A stretch of 64,000 nucleotides of DNA from Halovivax cerinus (GTDB taxonomy: Archaea > Halobacteriota > Halobacteria > Halobacteriales > Natrialbaceae), in NCBI RefSeq assembly GCF_024498195.1, contig NZ_CP101824.1, positions 1,922,001 through 1,986,000 of the forward strand, in the 5' to 3' direction. Shown here in pieces: positions 1 to 9,162 of this stretch. A model generated the notes under the pieces. The model searched no databases. It was given only the letters and a program-made list of their open reading frames with translations, and was not told the origin of the DNA. The stretch's first letter is position 1, and each line of letters starts with the position of its first letter. Made by a program: the position numbers and the translations under genes.

Positions 1-1586
1 TCTCCCCGCGTCCGCTCGAGGATCCCTTCGAGGTGGAGCTGGCGGTCGAGGATTTCACACAGCCGATTGAAGAGAAAGAGCTCGTCGCGACAGACGAGTT
101 CGAGCTCGATTCGCTGGTCGGTTACCATCGCTCGCATACGCTCTGCGGTCCTGATCGCGTGGCCGATCACCTCTCCCAGCTCTCTGAGGACGTCCCGCTC
201 TCGCTCTGCGACGGCGTCCACGGCGGTCGCGTAGATCACGACTGCCCCGTATCGGCGCTCGCGTCCGGTCAGCGGCACCGCCAGCACCGTCTGGAACCCG
301 TGCGTGAGCGCGATCGTCCGTCGGGGATTCCACGACGGGTCGTCGAGCACGTTCGAGACGACTCGCACCCGTTCTTCGTCGAGGGCGGAATTGACCAGTG
401 AGACCTCGGGCGCCGACTCGCCGTCGGCGCGGATCCGATCGGCGTACGCCTCGTCGATTCCGGCCCAGGCGGATGGGTCCGACGGATCGCGGTCGGGCGC
501 GAGCCAGGCCGCGATGTACCGATCCCCTCGCGCGAGTCGTGCGCACACGGTCTCTTCGATCTCGTTCCGGGTCGTCGCCTGCGCGACACCCTGCGTAATG
601 TCCCTGACGAGCTCGTTCGTGTGGTCGAGTCGTGTCAGCTCCTCGTTCTTGCGCGTCAACCGCCTATCGTGCTCGCGGAGCAACTGTTCGCGTTCGGCCC
701 GGTCGAGTGCGGCTTCGGTGTTCGCGGCGAGTATCTGGATGAGTTCGGTCATCGTCTCGTCGAACCCCTCGCGAACCTCGCTTCCGGTCACGAGCACCCC
801 GTGTGATCCCAGCGGAACGATCACTTCGCTCCGTCGACGCAGCTCGTCGGTTCCCTCCCGGTCGGCGCTCGCGTCGGGAACGTACGTCAGTTCACCGCTC
901 GAGAACGCCGCCCAGATCTCTCCGTCACCCTGTTCGTACCTCCGATCGGAATCGAGCGTGTCCGAAGAACCGGGCGACGAGGCAACGTGTTCGAGCGCGG
1001 CCGTGGTCGGTTCGAAGCGATACGTCGCCACGATCGGCACGTCGAGGATGTCCCCTGCAGTCTCGACGAGGGCGCGATATATCTCCTCTTTCGTCCCGGC
1101 GCGCATCAGGTCCCGCGTCGTCTCGTGGAGGCCGGTGAGCGTCCGCTCGTAGCGTTGTTCGCTCTGGCGTAACTCCGTCTCGGCGCGGTACTGGGCGACG
1201 GCGTTTCGGATCTGATTCGCCAGCAGGGTGTACTGTTCGCGACCGGACTTCTTCTGGAGGTAACCCGTGACGCCGGCGGCGATGGCCTCGCTCGCGATCT
1301 CCTCCGAGCCCTTCCCGGTAAAGAGGACGAAGGGCAGGTTCTCGTCTTGCTCTCTGACGGCCTCTAGGAGTTCGAGCCCGGTCATCGTGGGCATGTCGTA
1401 ATCACTGACCACGCACTCGACACCGCCGTCTTCGACCGCGGCGAGCGCGTCCGGGGCGGTGGTGACGGTCGTCACGTCGAACGATTCGTCGGTCCGGGAG
1501 AGCATCTCCGCCGCGAGCTGGACGAAACTCGGCTCGTTGTCCACGAGCAACACGGAGATGCGTTCGGTCGAGGTGGGCGCTGACAC
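1..1586 (-). CDS. Receiver/GAF sensor-regulator of the bacterio-opsin activator type, partial
   Basis: The frame runs off the left edge, so the C-terminus, where this family usually carries its Bat-type helix-turn-helix, is missing. About 528 residues are visible. Residues 10-125 form a CheY-like receiver: acidic pocket D16/E18, phospho-acceptor D62 in the block VVSDYDMP, and a conserved lysine in YLQKK. Two GAF-like segments follow at roughly 165-300 and 330-480, then the start of a Bat-like region. The chosen start is a GTG, because an in-frame stop lies upstream and no ATG intervenes. It probably senses a redox or small-molecule signal and controls transcription. The divergent dehydrogenase genes are the obvious candidate targets, but that is inference. 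Confidence 0.85.
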   Translation of the reverse strand, partial: MSAPTSTERISVLLVDNEPSFVQLAAEMLSRTDESFDVTTVTTAPDALAAVEDGGVECVVSDYDMPTMTGLELLEAVREQDENLPFVLFTGKGSEEIASEAIAAGVTGYLQKKSGREQYTLLANQIRNAVAQYRAETELRQSEQRYERTLTGLHETTRDLMRAGTKEEIYRALVETAGDILDVPIVATYRFEPTTAALEHVASSPGSSDTLDSDRRYEQGDGEIWAAFSSGELTYVPDASADREGTDELRRRSEVIVPLGSHGVLVTGSEVREGFDETMTELIQILAANTEAALDRAEREQLLREHDRRLTRKNEELTRLDHTNELVRDITQGVAQATTRNEIEETVCARLARGDRYIAAWLAPDRDPSDPSAWAGIDEAYADRIRADGESAPEVSLVNSALDEERVRVVSNVLDDPSWNPRRTIALTHGFQTVLAVPLTGRERRYGAVVIYATAVDAVAERERDVLRELGEVIGHAIRTAERMRAMVTDQRIELELVCRDELFLFNRLCEILDRQLHLEGILERTRG

Positions 1587-1616
1587 GATCGGTCGTACTC
1601 GACCGATGAACGCCTG

Positions 1617-1636
1617 TATACTAATATATTAGTGTA
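1617..1636. promoter_or_regulatory. AT-rich near-perfect palindrome in the divergent promoter region
   Basis: Bases 1620-1633 read ACTAATATATTAGT, a perfect 14-nt palindrome, and symmetry extends with one mismatch pair to 1617-1636. It sits about 34 bp upstream of the GTG start of the leftward regulator, where a haloarchaeal TATA box is expected, so it may combine TATA element and operator. Two more symmetric elements lie nearby: GGCCA-CTAC-TGGCC at 1661-1674 and CTAGTGG/CCACTAG at 1689-1716. Confidence 0.5.
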
Positions 1637-1796
1637 CGTCGTACCGTCCGGCGTGTCGGCGGCCACTACTGGCCCCGCGTCGCGTCAGCTAGTGGTCACG
1701 CGTCGGGCGCCACTAGAACAGTTCGTTCGACACCGGGGTCGGGTTCCATGCTCTCGCAGGTCACGTCTCTATTCCGCTATTCGCGGTTCGTGCGGT

Positions 1797-2921
1797 ATGG
1801 TGGGCGACGAACCACTGTTCGATTTCACCAGAGACGTTTCGAGACGCACCGTCATGCGAGCGGGCGGCGGACTGGCCGTCTTCGGCATCGCCGCCCCGGC
1901 CGAGGGGTCCTTCGTCCCGGAAGACTTCGACGTCACGCCGTTACAGGAAATGGAGGAGGTCGACGTCGAACCAGAGGGCCTCCAGTACTTCACGATCCAG
2001 CAGGCGCGGGTCGTCCACGACCTGACCGGCCGCATCTACCCGTCGGACGATATGGGCCCGGGAGCGCCCGAAGCCGGCGTCGTCTACTTCGTCGATCACC
2101 AGCTGAATTCGGCCTGGGGCCGCGGCGAGAATTGGTACATGCACGGGCCGTTCGCCGGACGGGACCCGACCGATCCGTTTCAGAGCGACGACGCGGCCGC
2201 GCAAGCGGATACCGACGTCCCCTGGGGGGAGACGACGCCGGCCCAGACCCAGGGGTGGCAGTACCCCCTCGCGCCGAACGAGGCGTACGATCGTGGCATC
2301 GCCGCGATCGAAGAACACGTCCAATCGGCGTACGACGCCGCATCGTTCGCCGACCTCGAGGACGAACAGCAAGACGAAATCGTCGCAGCGCTCGAAGCGG
2401 ACGAGGTCGACACGTTCGAGGGGACGGGCATCTCTGCGGGCGACTTTTTCGCACTGGTGTATCAGAACACCCTCGAAGGAATGTTCAGCGATCCGATGTA
2501 CGGGGGGAACCGCGAGATGGTCGGCTGGCGCCTGAAGGGGTTCCCCGGGACGCCGGGCGCCCTCGGCAGTTACCGGGACCTCATCGGGGACGGCGAGTAC
2601 ATCGAACTGCAGGAGGGCGACTACCGCGAACTCGCCGACGACGTCGCCTCCCTCGGTATCGGGGACGACAACGAGGTCCCGGCGAACGACCAGAGCGAGC
2701 AAGGACACGCCCACGTCCACGACGCGGCCGAAGCGGACTTTCCGAAGATCGTCGACCACGAGGCCGCTCGCGGCGACGCCGACCCGGACTCCGCTCCGGC
2801 GGGATCGATCGATGCGGCCGACGACGCGTCGACATCCGTCGATTCCACGCCTGACGGCCAATCGGACGCTGGCGACGGGTCTCCGGACGCGTCCGGGGCC
2901 GACGACGGGGGTGATGCGTGA
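1797..2921 (+). CDS. Gluconate 2-dehydrogenase subunit 3-like protein with Tat signal
   Basis: This is a 374-residue protein of the gluconate 2-dehydrogenase small-subunit (subunit 3) family. A Tat signal is clear: SRRTVM at residues 15-20 followed by a hydrophobic stretch to about residue 33. The family-like core spans about 60-290, and the last 80 residues are an acidic Asp/Ala/Ser-rich tail. The ATG at 1797 puts the Tat motif near the N-terminus; the frame is open further upstream. The stop overlaps the next gene's ATG in TGATG, so the two are translationally coupled. The flavoprotein partner has no signal of its own and is probably carried across the membrane by this subunit. Confidence 0.85.
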   Translation: MVGDEPLFDFTRDVSRRTVMRAGGGLAVFGIAAPAEGSFVPEDFDVTPLQEMEEVDVEPEGLQYFTIQQARVVHDLTGRIYPSDDMGPGAPEAGVVYFVDHQLNSAWGRGENWYMHGPFAGRDPTDPFQSDDAAAQADTDVPWGETTPAQTQGWQYPLAPNEAYDRGIAAIEEHVQSAYDAASFADLEDEQQDEIVAALEADEVDTFEGTGISAGDFFALVYQNTLEGMFSDPMYGGNREMVGWRLKGFPGTPGALGSYRDLIGDGEYIELQEGDYRELADDVASLGIGDDNEVPANDQSEQGHAHVHDAAEADFPKIVDHEAARGDADPDSAPAGSIDAADDASTSVDSTPDGQSDAGDGSPDASGADDGGDA

Positions 2922-4684
2922 TGGTACAACAACTCGACCCCGTCGACGTCGTCACGGTCGGCGCCGGTTGGACCGGGGGCATCATCGCCAAAGAACTCGC
3001 GCAGAACGACTACCAGGTGGTGAGCCTGGAACGCGGCGGCGAACGGGAGACGGAGAACTTCTTCACCGTCCACGACGAACTCGGCTACGCCCTGCGGTAC
3101 AAACTGATGCAGGACCTCTCGAAGGAGACGATCACCTTTCGGAACACGCCCGAAGAGACGGCCCTGCCGATGCGTCGCTACGGCGCGTTCCTCCCTGGAA
3201 CGGGCGAGGGTGGCGCCGGCGTTCACTGGAACGGCGTCACCTGGCGGTTCCTCCCGTACGACTTCCAGATCCGGTCGCGGACGATCGATCGGTACGGGGA
3301 GGGGAAGATTCCCGACGACATGCAACTGCAGGACTGGGGCATTACGTACGAGGAACTCGAACCGTACTACTCCACGTTCGAGCGGACCGCGGGTATCGCC
3401 GGTCAGGCCGGGAACATCCAGGGCGAGACGCAGGACGGCGGCAACCCCTACGAGGGGCCGCGAGCGGACGACTATCCCCTTCCGCCCATGCAACAGACGC
3501 CGGCCCTGGAGCGATTCGCCGACGCCGCGTCCGGCCTGGACTACAACCCGTTCATGCAACCGTCGGCCAACCTCACGGAGCAGTATACCAATCCGGACGG
3601 GGTCCAGCAAGGGCAGTGTCAGTACTGCGGTTACTGCGAGCGCTTCGGCTGTGAGTGGGGCGCGAAAGCCTCGCCGATCACGACCGTCCTGCCAGCTGCG
3701 CGGGAAACGGGGAATTACGAACTGCGCACTCACGCTGACGTCATCGAACTGCTCTACGAGGGGAGCGAAGGGCGGGTGAACGGCGTCCGCTACGTCGACC
3801 GGGAGACCGGTGACGTCTACGAGCAGCGGGCGGAGGTCGTTGCCCTCACAGCGTACGTCCTCAACAACGTGCGCCTGCTCTTGGTGTCGGACATCGGCGA
3901 GCCCTACGATCCGGAGACGGGCGAGGGTGTCGTCGGGAAGAACTACTGCTACCAGAACTTCGGGGCGAACGCCACCGGCTTCTTCGACGACGAGGCCTGG
4001 AACCTCTACATGGGTGCCGGCGCGCTGGGTACGGCCATCGACGACTTCAACGGCGACAACTTCGATCACTCGGACGTAGACTTCATCCACGGCGGCAACG
4101 TCTCGATCAGCCAGACCGGCGCCCGACCGATCGCGAACAACCCCGTTCCGGAGGGGACGCCGGCGTGGGGATCCGAGTTCAAACGACAGTCCGTCGAGAA
4201 CTACCACAGCACGCTCGGTATCTCCGCGCAGGGGTCCGTGATGCCGTTCCGAACGAACTATCTCGACCTCGATCCGAACTACACCGACGACTACGGTCGA
4301 CCGCTCCTCCGGATGACGTTCGACTGGAACGAACAGGATCGAAACCTCGTCGAGTACATCGGACCCTACCTGGAGGAGATCGTACAGGAGATGGGTGCCG
4401 ACACGGTCGAGGCGACGACGTCTCTGGAGGGGAGCTTCGACATCACGCCCTACCAGTCGACCCACAACACCGGCGGCGCGATCATGGGCGCCGATCCCGC
4501 CGACTCCGTCGTCAACAGCTACCTCCAGAACTGGGACGCGGAGAACCTGTTCGTCCCCGGCGCGTCTGCCTTCCCCCACAACAGCGGCTACAACCCGACG
4601 GGGACCGTCGGCGCGCTGGCGTTCAGGGCTGCCGAGGGCATCCAGGAGTACCTGAACGACCCACGTCAACTCGTCAGTCCCTAG
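2921..4684 (+). CDS. GMC-family oxidoreductase, gluconate/sugar dehydrogenase-like large subunit
   Basis: A 587-residue FAD flavoprotein of the GMC family. The dinucleotide-binding glycines are G14-A-G16 with G19. A cysteine cluster at C233, C236, C239 and C244 resembles that of membrane-bound gluconate and 2-keto-gluconate dehydrogenase large subunits. H515 and N558 are spaced like the catalytic His/Asn pair of pyranose oxidase relatives. With the preceding Tat-bearing small subunit it should oxidise a sugar, sugar acid or polyol outside the membrane. The third, cytochrome c subunit of bacterial complexes is absent here. A GTG at 2918 directly precedes the ATG and is an alternative start. 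The exact substrate cannot be read from the sequence. Confidence 0.87.
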   Translation: MVQQLDPVDVVTVGAGWTGGIIAKELAQNDYQVVSLERGGERETENFFTVHDELGYALRYKLMQDLSKETITFRNTPEETALPMRRYGAFLPGTGEGGAGVHWNGVTWRFLPYDFQIRSRTIDRYGEGKIPDDMQLQDWGITYEELEPYYSTFERTAGIAGQAGNIQGETQDGGNPYEGPRADDYPLPPMQQTPALERFADAASGLDYNPFMQPSANLTEQYTNPDGVQQGQCQYCGYCERFGCEWGAKASPITTVLPAARETGNYELRTHADVIELLYEGSEGRVNGVRYVDRETGDVYEQRAEVVALTAYVLNNVRLLLVSDIGEPYDPETGEGVVGKNYCYQNFGANATGFFDDEAWNLYMGAGALGTAIDDFNGDNFDHSDVDFIHGGNVSISQTGARPIANNPVPEGTPAWGSEFKRQSVENYHSTLGISAQGSVMPFRTNYLDLDPNYTDDYGRPLLRMTFDWNEQDRNLVEYIGPYLEEIVQEMGADTVEATTSLEGSFDITPYQSTHNTGGAIMGADPADSVVNSYLQNWDAENLFVPGASAFPHNSGYNPTGTVGALAFRAAEGIQEYLNDPRQLVSP

Positions 4685-4742
4685 CCGGCTCGCCTGTTTC
4701 ACTGACCCTGGTCGCAGGCGAGCGATCGCTCGTTTGGCCCGC

Positions 4743-5159
4743 CTACGTCCCTCGCTGACTGTACGCGAAGACGGCCACGAACAAGACGCCGAGGGCGACG
4801 AACACACTCCAGTGTGCGACCGCCGAATCGGCCAGCGGTTCGGGGAGGTCGACCAGACCGGTCGCCTGCATCAGACCGAAGGCGACCAGGAGACCGCTGA
4901 CGATCGAGACGAGGCCGATCGCGAGCCCCTGCTGCAGTCCCCACCGAGCCTCCCGGGACGCCTGCGCGCTGTCGGTCGTCGGCTCGTCGATCTCGCCGAC
5001 CTCCGGATCGGTCCCGATGAGTTTCTCGTCGCGGCCGTCGGTTCGACCCGCCCAGTCACCCGACGCTCTTTCCGTGTATCCGAGCGATTCGCGATCGGCT
5101 CCGCTCGACTCGTCGCGGTCCCGTTCCCTCCGATCACGGTCGGCGTTCTCGTCGCTCAT
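4743..5159 (-). CDS. Small membrane protein with charged N-terminus
   Basis: A 138-residue protein. The first ~70 residues are very hydrophilic and rich in Asp, Arg and Glu; two transmembrane helices follow at about 75-97 and 112-133. The start is the ATG giving MSDENAD; the longer open frame upstream is antisense shadow of the PrsW gene. It resembles short uncharacterised haloarchaeal membrane proteins. It shares its strand with the PrsW-like gene, 170 bp downstream of it, and may be co-transcribed. No function is assigned. Confidence 0.75.
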   Translation of the reverse strand: MSDENADRDRRERDRDESSGADRESLGYTERASGDWAGRTDGRDEKLIGTDPEVGEIDEPTTDSAQASREARWGLQQGLAIGLVSIVSGLLVAFGLMQATGLVDLPEPLADSAVAHWSVFVALGVLFVAVFAYSQRGT

Positions 5160-5329
5160 CGGTTCCCGTACGCGGCGACGACGGGTGATCGTTTCACCTG
5201 CATCCACAGGCCAGCGTCGTGCGACACTCACTGACGTCGCGGACGCCGGCCCGCCAGACGACCGGCCAACCGTCTCGGGTGTCACGTGGACACGCCAGAT
5301 CGCCAGCCGGGAGAACGTACGGTGCTTCG

Positions 5330-6334
5330 TCACCCTGTGTCGGGCCCGCGACCTGTCCCAGGGCCGCTTCGACCGTCGCTCACTCGTCGGTAGGCCACTC
5401 GATAGCGCGCCAGTTTTCGGTAGAGGAGGTACCCGAAGCACCCGACGTACCCGAGGACGAAGACGACGAACGAGACGAGTTCGGGCAGCCCCGTGGCGAC
5501 CTGAATCAGGCCGCTGCCGAGACCAACCGTGGCGTTGTACGTCGCGTGGATGGCCGCGGCGATGAGGAGCCCTTTGACGACGATCGGTCCGCGACTCCCG
5601 GGATTGAACTTCGCCAGCCCGAGGTAGTACCCCGCAAACGAGGAGTAGACGACGTGTCCGGGACCGGCCAGGGCGCGCGTCGCGGTGATGTCGCCCCCGA
5701 CGCCGATCAGTCCCAGACCCAGGCTCACGCCGCCGACTTCGCCGACCGCTTGACTGATGTAGATCGCGTTCTCGATGGTCGCGAACCCGAGGCCGGCCAT
5801 CGCGCCGTACACCGCCCCATCGATCACCGTCGAGAATCTGTCGTCGGTGTAGGCCCACAGCCGAACCGCGAGGAGTTTCACCGTCTCCTCCACCGGTCCC
5901 ACGACGATGTAAAAGAACAGGACGACGCCGACGACGCCGAGCGACCCGAAGTACGGCTGTAGCACGCCGTTGAGGACGGCCGCGAACCCGGCCGTGACCA
6001 CTCCCAGGAGAAAAGTGGCGGCCAACAACGATGCGGGCTCTCCGCCGCCGACGTCGCTCAGCCAGACGTACCCGGCCAGGACGAAGGCCGGCAGGATCGA
6101 AATGGCCGCGAGCACGCCGATAACTGGATCGGTCAGGGCGCCGATTCCGCCGATCGCGACGGCGGTCACCGACGCCAGCAGTATCACCAGCCCTTTTCCG
6201 ACCCGTACGATCAGCCAGTAGAGCCACGACGAGACCACGTCGAGTCGCGAACGCCGCTCCCACGTCGCGATTCCGTAGAGGTCACGTCCGGTGTCGGCCT
6301 CCTGTAGGGGGTCCTGCCTCTCGTCGCCCATCAT
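5330..6334 (-). CDS. PrsW-family intramembrane metalloprotease
   Basis: A 334-residue polytopic membrane protein with about eight hydrophobic helices. The PrsW/CAAX-protease-like signature is present: the glutamate pair in GPVEETVK, the motif ATIENAIY, and the histidine motif HATYN in later helices. PrsW proteins cut membrane-bound substrates such as anti-sigma factors in bacteria; the archaeal substrate is unknown. The start is one of two adjacent ATGs (6334 or 6331). A short soluble N-terminus precedes the first helix. Confidence 0.85.
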   Translation of the reverse strand: MMGDERQDPLQEADTGRDLYGIATWERRSRLDVVSSWLYWLIVRVGKGLVILLASVTAVAIGGIGALTDPVIGVLAAISILPAFVLAGYVWLSDVGGGEPASLLAATFLLGVVTAGFAAVLNGVLQPYFGSLGVVGVVLFFYIVVGPVEETVKLLAVRLWAYTDDRFSTVIDGAVYGAMAGLGFATIENAIYISQAVGEVGGVSLGLGLIGVGGDITATRALAGPGHVVYSSFAGYYLGLAKFNPGSRGPIVVKGLLIAAAIHATYNATVGLGSGLIQVATGLPELVSFVVFVLGYVGCFGYLLYRKLARYRVAYRRVSDGRSGPGTGRGPDTG

Positions 6335-6402
6335 CGGTATCGTTCGTGAATATGGCCCTTAAGTGCCGTTGCTCGGAACGCACCGTCGACTCGCCCTGTC
6401 CA

Positions 6403-6904
6403 CGAACACTCACGGAGTAGAAATCGAAGAAGACGCCCGAGGCGGGATTTGAACCACGCGAAGACGGTCACCCTCGCTCCGCTCGGGTGCTGCGTCTTCT
6501 CTACTTCAAATCCCGGTTCTGCCGCGCTTCGATTTCGGGTATTCGCGACACGGCTACGCCGGTCGCTCACGGAGTTGAAATCGAAGAAGACGCCCGAGGC
6601 GGGATTTGAACCGAAGCCAGACGTGCTCACTCACTACGCTCGCTGCGCGCGACTGGTAGGGCTCAAATCCCTTTGTAGGGTCGTTTCCGCTCACGAATGT
6701 CGAGCACACGCTACGCGGTGCTCGTCGAGATTGTTCGCGGAAGAAGACGCCCGAGGCGGGATTTGAACCGAAGCCAGACGTGCTCACTCACTACGCTCGC
6801 TGCGCGCGACTGGCAGGGCTCAAATCCCGCTTCTGCCGCGCTTCGATTTCGGGTATTCGCGACACGGCTACGCCGGTCGCTCACGGAGTTGAAATCGAAG
6901 AAGA
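6403..6904 (-). repeat. 157-bp tandem array carrying copies of the tRNA-Asp 3' end
   Basis: Downstream of tRNA-Asp, in its direction of transcription, a 30-bp block recurs identically at 6426-6455, 6583-6612 and 6740-6769; the fourth copy, 6897-6926, is the true tRNA end. Each step is exactly 157 bp. The block is the last 22 bases of the tRNA (3' half of the T arm plus acceptor strand and discriminator) and 8 bases beyond. At offset 80 in every unit there is an inverted T-arm-like TCAAATCCC. The middle unit (6583-6739) and the tRNA-proximal unit (6740-6896) share their first ~85 bp; the distal unit (6426-6582) and the proximal unit share their last ~70 bp, so the proximal unit is mosaic. Left of 6426 the end of a further degraded unit is seen. 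No real ORF fits. Confidence 0.9.
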
Positions 6905-6977
6905 CGCCCGAGGCGGGATTTGAACCCGCGTCACGACCGTGACAGGGTCGTATGATGGGCCACTACACCACCCGGGC
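6905..6977 (-). tRNA. tRNA-Asp (GTC)
   Basis: A complete 73-nt cloverleaf. The acceptor strand GCCCGGG pairs with CTCGGGC (one G-U), and G is the discriminator base. The anticodon stem CGACC/GGTCG encloses the loop CTGTCAC with anticodon GTC. The T arm is GCGGG-TTCAAAT-CCCGC. CCA is not encoded. The 3' end is the source of the repeat blocks downstream. Confidence 0.97.
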
Positions 6978-7002
6978 CTGCACTCAAACGTATCCGGGTG
7001 GT

Positions 7003-7012
7003 AAGTATAAGG
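7003..7012 (-). promoter_or_regulatory. TATA box of tRNA-Asp
   Basis: On the minus strand the sequence CTTATACTTA lies about 26-35 bp upstream of the first tRNA base, the normal place for a haloarchaeal TATA element. The remaining bases to 7182 show no gene. Confidence 0.6.
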
Positions 7013-7182
7013 CTTTCCAATCGAAGGCGGTGTGGTAGGGGAGAACGCGACACTCTTTCGGGGGTCGACGGCCGGTGTCGCGAGCCGCGTTCCGATCGGA
7101 GGTGGTGACGGGTGTTGCCGACGGACCGCGGCCGTTGCGCACGAATCAACAACATTGGAACCGTCGATCGCCCCCAAAGGGA

Positions 7183-7285
7183 TTTATACGAGAGTGCGGT
7201 ATCGAACCGTGTGAACGGTTGGGCCAGTTCGGGCCGCCCGGTCGAATAGCGACGCTACCCGAGCCCGGTTAGAAATTCTTAAATG
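7183..7285 (+). promoter_or_regulatory. Two candidate promoters of the RNA polymerase operon
   Basis: Within the 388-bp gap between tRNA-Asp and rpoH there are two good TATA-like elements reading rightward: TTTATACG at 7183-7190 and CTTAAATG at 7278-7285. The proximal one would give a leader of roughly 60 nt before rpoH, the distal one about 155 nt. A leader of this size contrasts with the mostly leaderless spacing seen elsewhere in the window. I see no gene or recognisable RNA in the gap. Confidence 0.45.
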
Positions 7286-7365
7286 CACGGGGCCGGTAAC
7301 ACGCTGTAGTATCTCGTGACAGCCACTTCTCTCCCGGTAGCTGACAGCCAGCCCCTGACCCACAC

Positions 7366-7593
7366 ATGGTAGACGTAAGCCAACACGAACTCGTGCCGGA
7401 GCACTCGGTTCTCGACGACGCGACCGTCGAGGACGTGCTCGACGAGTACGACATCGACCGCACAGACTTACCGAAGATCAAGCGATCCGATCCGGCACTT
7501 CCCGACGATGCCGAGGCGGGTGACGTTATCAAGATCGTTCGTGACTCGCGTACGACCGACACGGCGATCGTGTACAGAATGGTGGTAGACTGA
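7366..7593 (+). CDS. rpoH: DNA-directed RNA polymerase subunit H (Rpb5-like)
   Basis: A 75-residue protein matching the short archaeal subunit H, equivalent to the C-terminal domain of eukaryotic Rpb5; [11 protein letters not shown] is the typical core. It sits at the jaw of the polymerase and contacts downstream DNA. It is the first gene of the polymerase operon, and its stop overlaps the next start in TGATG. Confidence 0.97.
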   Translation: MVDVSQHELVPEHSVLDDATVEDVLDEYDIDRTDLPKIKRSDPALPDDAEAGDVIKIVRDSRTTDTAIVYRMVVD

Positions 7594-9161
7594 TGAGCAT
7601 CGACAGAGCCGCACGCCGAGAGATCTCGCGGGAGTACTTCTCGGCCGAGCGACTCGCAGAGCACCACTTCCGCTCGTTCAACGCGTTCCTCACCCGCGGC
7701 ATGCAGCGAGTGGTCGACGAGAAGGAGACGATCGACACCGACATCGGCGACAAGGAGGGTGAAGAGCCCGTCTTCGTCGAGCTGGGTGACGTTCGTGTCG
7801 TCACACCGCGCGTCCGTGAGGCGGACGGCAGCGAGGAACTGCTCTACCCCCAGGAGGCGCGCCTGCGTAACATCACCTACTCCGCACCCGTCTTCATGGA
7901 GATGGCCATCGTCAAGGGCGAGGAAGGCGACGAGCGCGTCGTCGACCAGACCGAGACGAAGATCGGCCGCATGCCGATCATGGTCGGCTCCGAGAAGTGT
8001 AACATCGCGGGTTTCACCGACGAGGAACTCGTCGAGATCGGCGAGGACCCCGCCGATCCCGGCGGCTACTTCATCGTCAACGGCTCCGAGCGTGTGCTGA
8101 TGACCAGCGAGGACCTCGCGCCGAACAAGATCTTAGCGGAGTACGACACCAAGTACGGCGACGAGATCCAGGTCGCGAAGACCTTCTCACAGCGCCGAGG
8201 CTACCGCGCGCTCGTCCTCTGTGAGCGGACCCGCGACGGCCTGCTCGAAGTGTCGTTCCCCTCGGTCTCGGGATCGGTCAACTTCGTCACGCTCGTGCGC
8301 GCACTCGGGCTCGAATCGGACGAAGAGATCGTCCACAAGGTCTCGAACGACCCCGAGATCGTCAAGTACATGCTGGAAAATCTGGAGGAGGCCGACGTCC
8401 AGTCCGAGGAGGAGGCGATCGAAACCCTCGGTCAGCGCGTCGCTTCCGGGCAGGGCAAGAACTACCAGCTAAAGCGGGCGAACTACGTCATCGACCGCTA
8501 CCTCTTGCCGCACCTCCACGAGGAGGGCGTCGACGAGGAGGACGTCCGGATCAACAAGGCGCACTACCTCTGTCGGATGGCCGAGGCGTGTTTCGAACTC
8601 GCGCTCGGCCGGCGCGATTCCGACGACAAGGACCACTACGCGAACAAGCGCCTCAAGGTCAGCGGCGACCTGATGAAGGACCTCTTCCGGACGGCGCTCA
8701 ACAAGCTGGCCCGCGACGTGAAGTACCAGCTCGAACGCGCGAACATGCGCAACCGGAACCTCTCGGTCAACACGGTCGTCCGCTCGGACGTCCTGACCGA
8801 GCGTCTCGAACATCCGATCGCGACCGGCAACTGGGTCGGCGGGTGCTCCGGCGTGAGCCAGCTGGTCGACCGGACCGACTACATGGGCGTTCTCTCTCAC
8901 CTGCGCCGATTGCGCTCGCCGCTGTCGCGCTCGCAACCGCACTTCGAGGCGCGAGACTTACACGCGACCCAGTGGGGTCGCATCTGTCCCTCCGAGACGC
9001 CCGAGGGCCCCAACTGTGGGCTGGTGAAGAACTTCGCGCAGGCGATGGAACTCTCCCAGAACGTCGCGGACGAACAGTCGCTCAAACGAGAACTGGCGTC
9101 GATGGGGGTCGAGGGGATCCCGGGCCTCGAACGCGCCGACCGAACACCGGCAGACGACTAA
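7593..9161 (+). CDS. rpoB2: DNA-directed RNA polymerase subunit B''
   Basis: A 522-residue N-terminal half of the second-largest subunit (protrusion, lobe and the start of the fork). In haloarchaea this subunit is encoded as two proteins, B'' and B'. The frame ends after the block [16 protein letters not shown], a conserved fork-region motif. It is coupled to rpoH by a 1-bp overlap, and rpoB' begins 1 bp after its stop. Confidence 0.97.
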   Translation: MSIDRAARREISREYFSAERLAEHHFRSFNAFLTRGMQRVVDEKETIDTDIGDKEGEEPVFVELGDVRVVTPRVREADGSEELLYPQEARLRNITYSAPVFMEMAIVKGEEGDERVVDQTETKIGRMPIMVGSEKCNIAGFTDEELVEIGEDPADPGGYFIVNGSERVLMTSEDLAPNKILAEYDTKYGDEIQVAKTFSQRRGYRALVLCERTRDGLLEVSFPSVSGSVNFVTLVRALGLESDEEIVHKVSNDPEIVKYMLENLEEADVQSEEEAIETLGQRVASGQGKNYQLKRANYVIDRYLLPHLHEEGVDEEDVRINKAHYLCRMAEACFELALGRRDSDDKDHYANKRLKVSGDLMKDLFRTALNKLARDVKYQLERANMRNRNLSVNTVVRSDVLTERLEHPIATGNWVGGCSGVSQLVDRTDYMGVLSHLRRLRSPLSRSQPHFEARDLHATQWGRICPSETPEGPNCGLVKNFAQAMELSQNVADEQSLKRELASMGVEGIPGLERADRTPADD

Positions 9162-9162
9162 C

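Noticed and set aside
2621-4807. 728-codon frame antisense to the GMC oxidoreductase
   Set aside because: The plus-strand gene has clear FAD and catalytic motifs; the antisense protein has none.
6426-6896. CRISPR array
   Set aside because: The repeat period is 157 bp, the units are similar throughout rather than repeat plus unique spacer, and the repeated block is a tRNA end. No cas gene is near.
6331-6942. Short ORFs across the tRNA-Asp array on both strands
   Set aside because: They simply translate the 157-bp repeats; there is no start context, and the same peptide appears from every unit.
7191-7277. Possible small RNA between the two rpo promoters
   Set aside because: Only weak pairing could be found and no family structure; a simple 5' leader explains the sequence.
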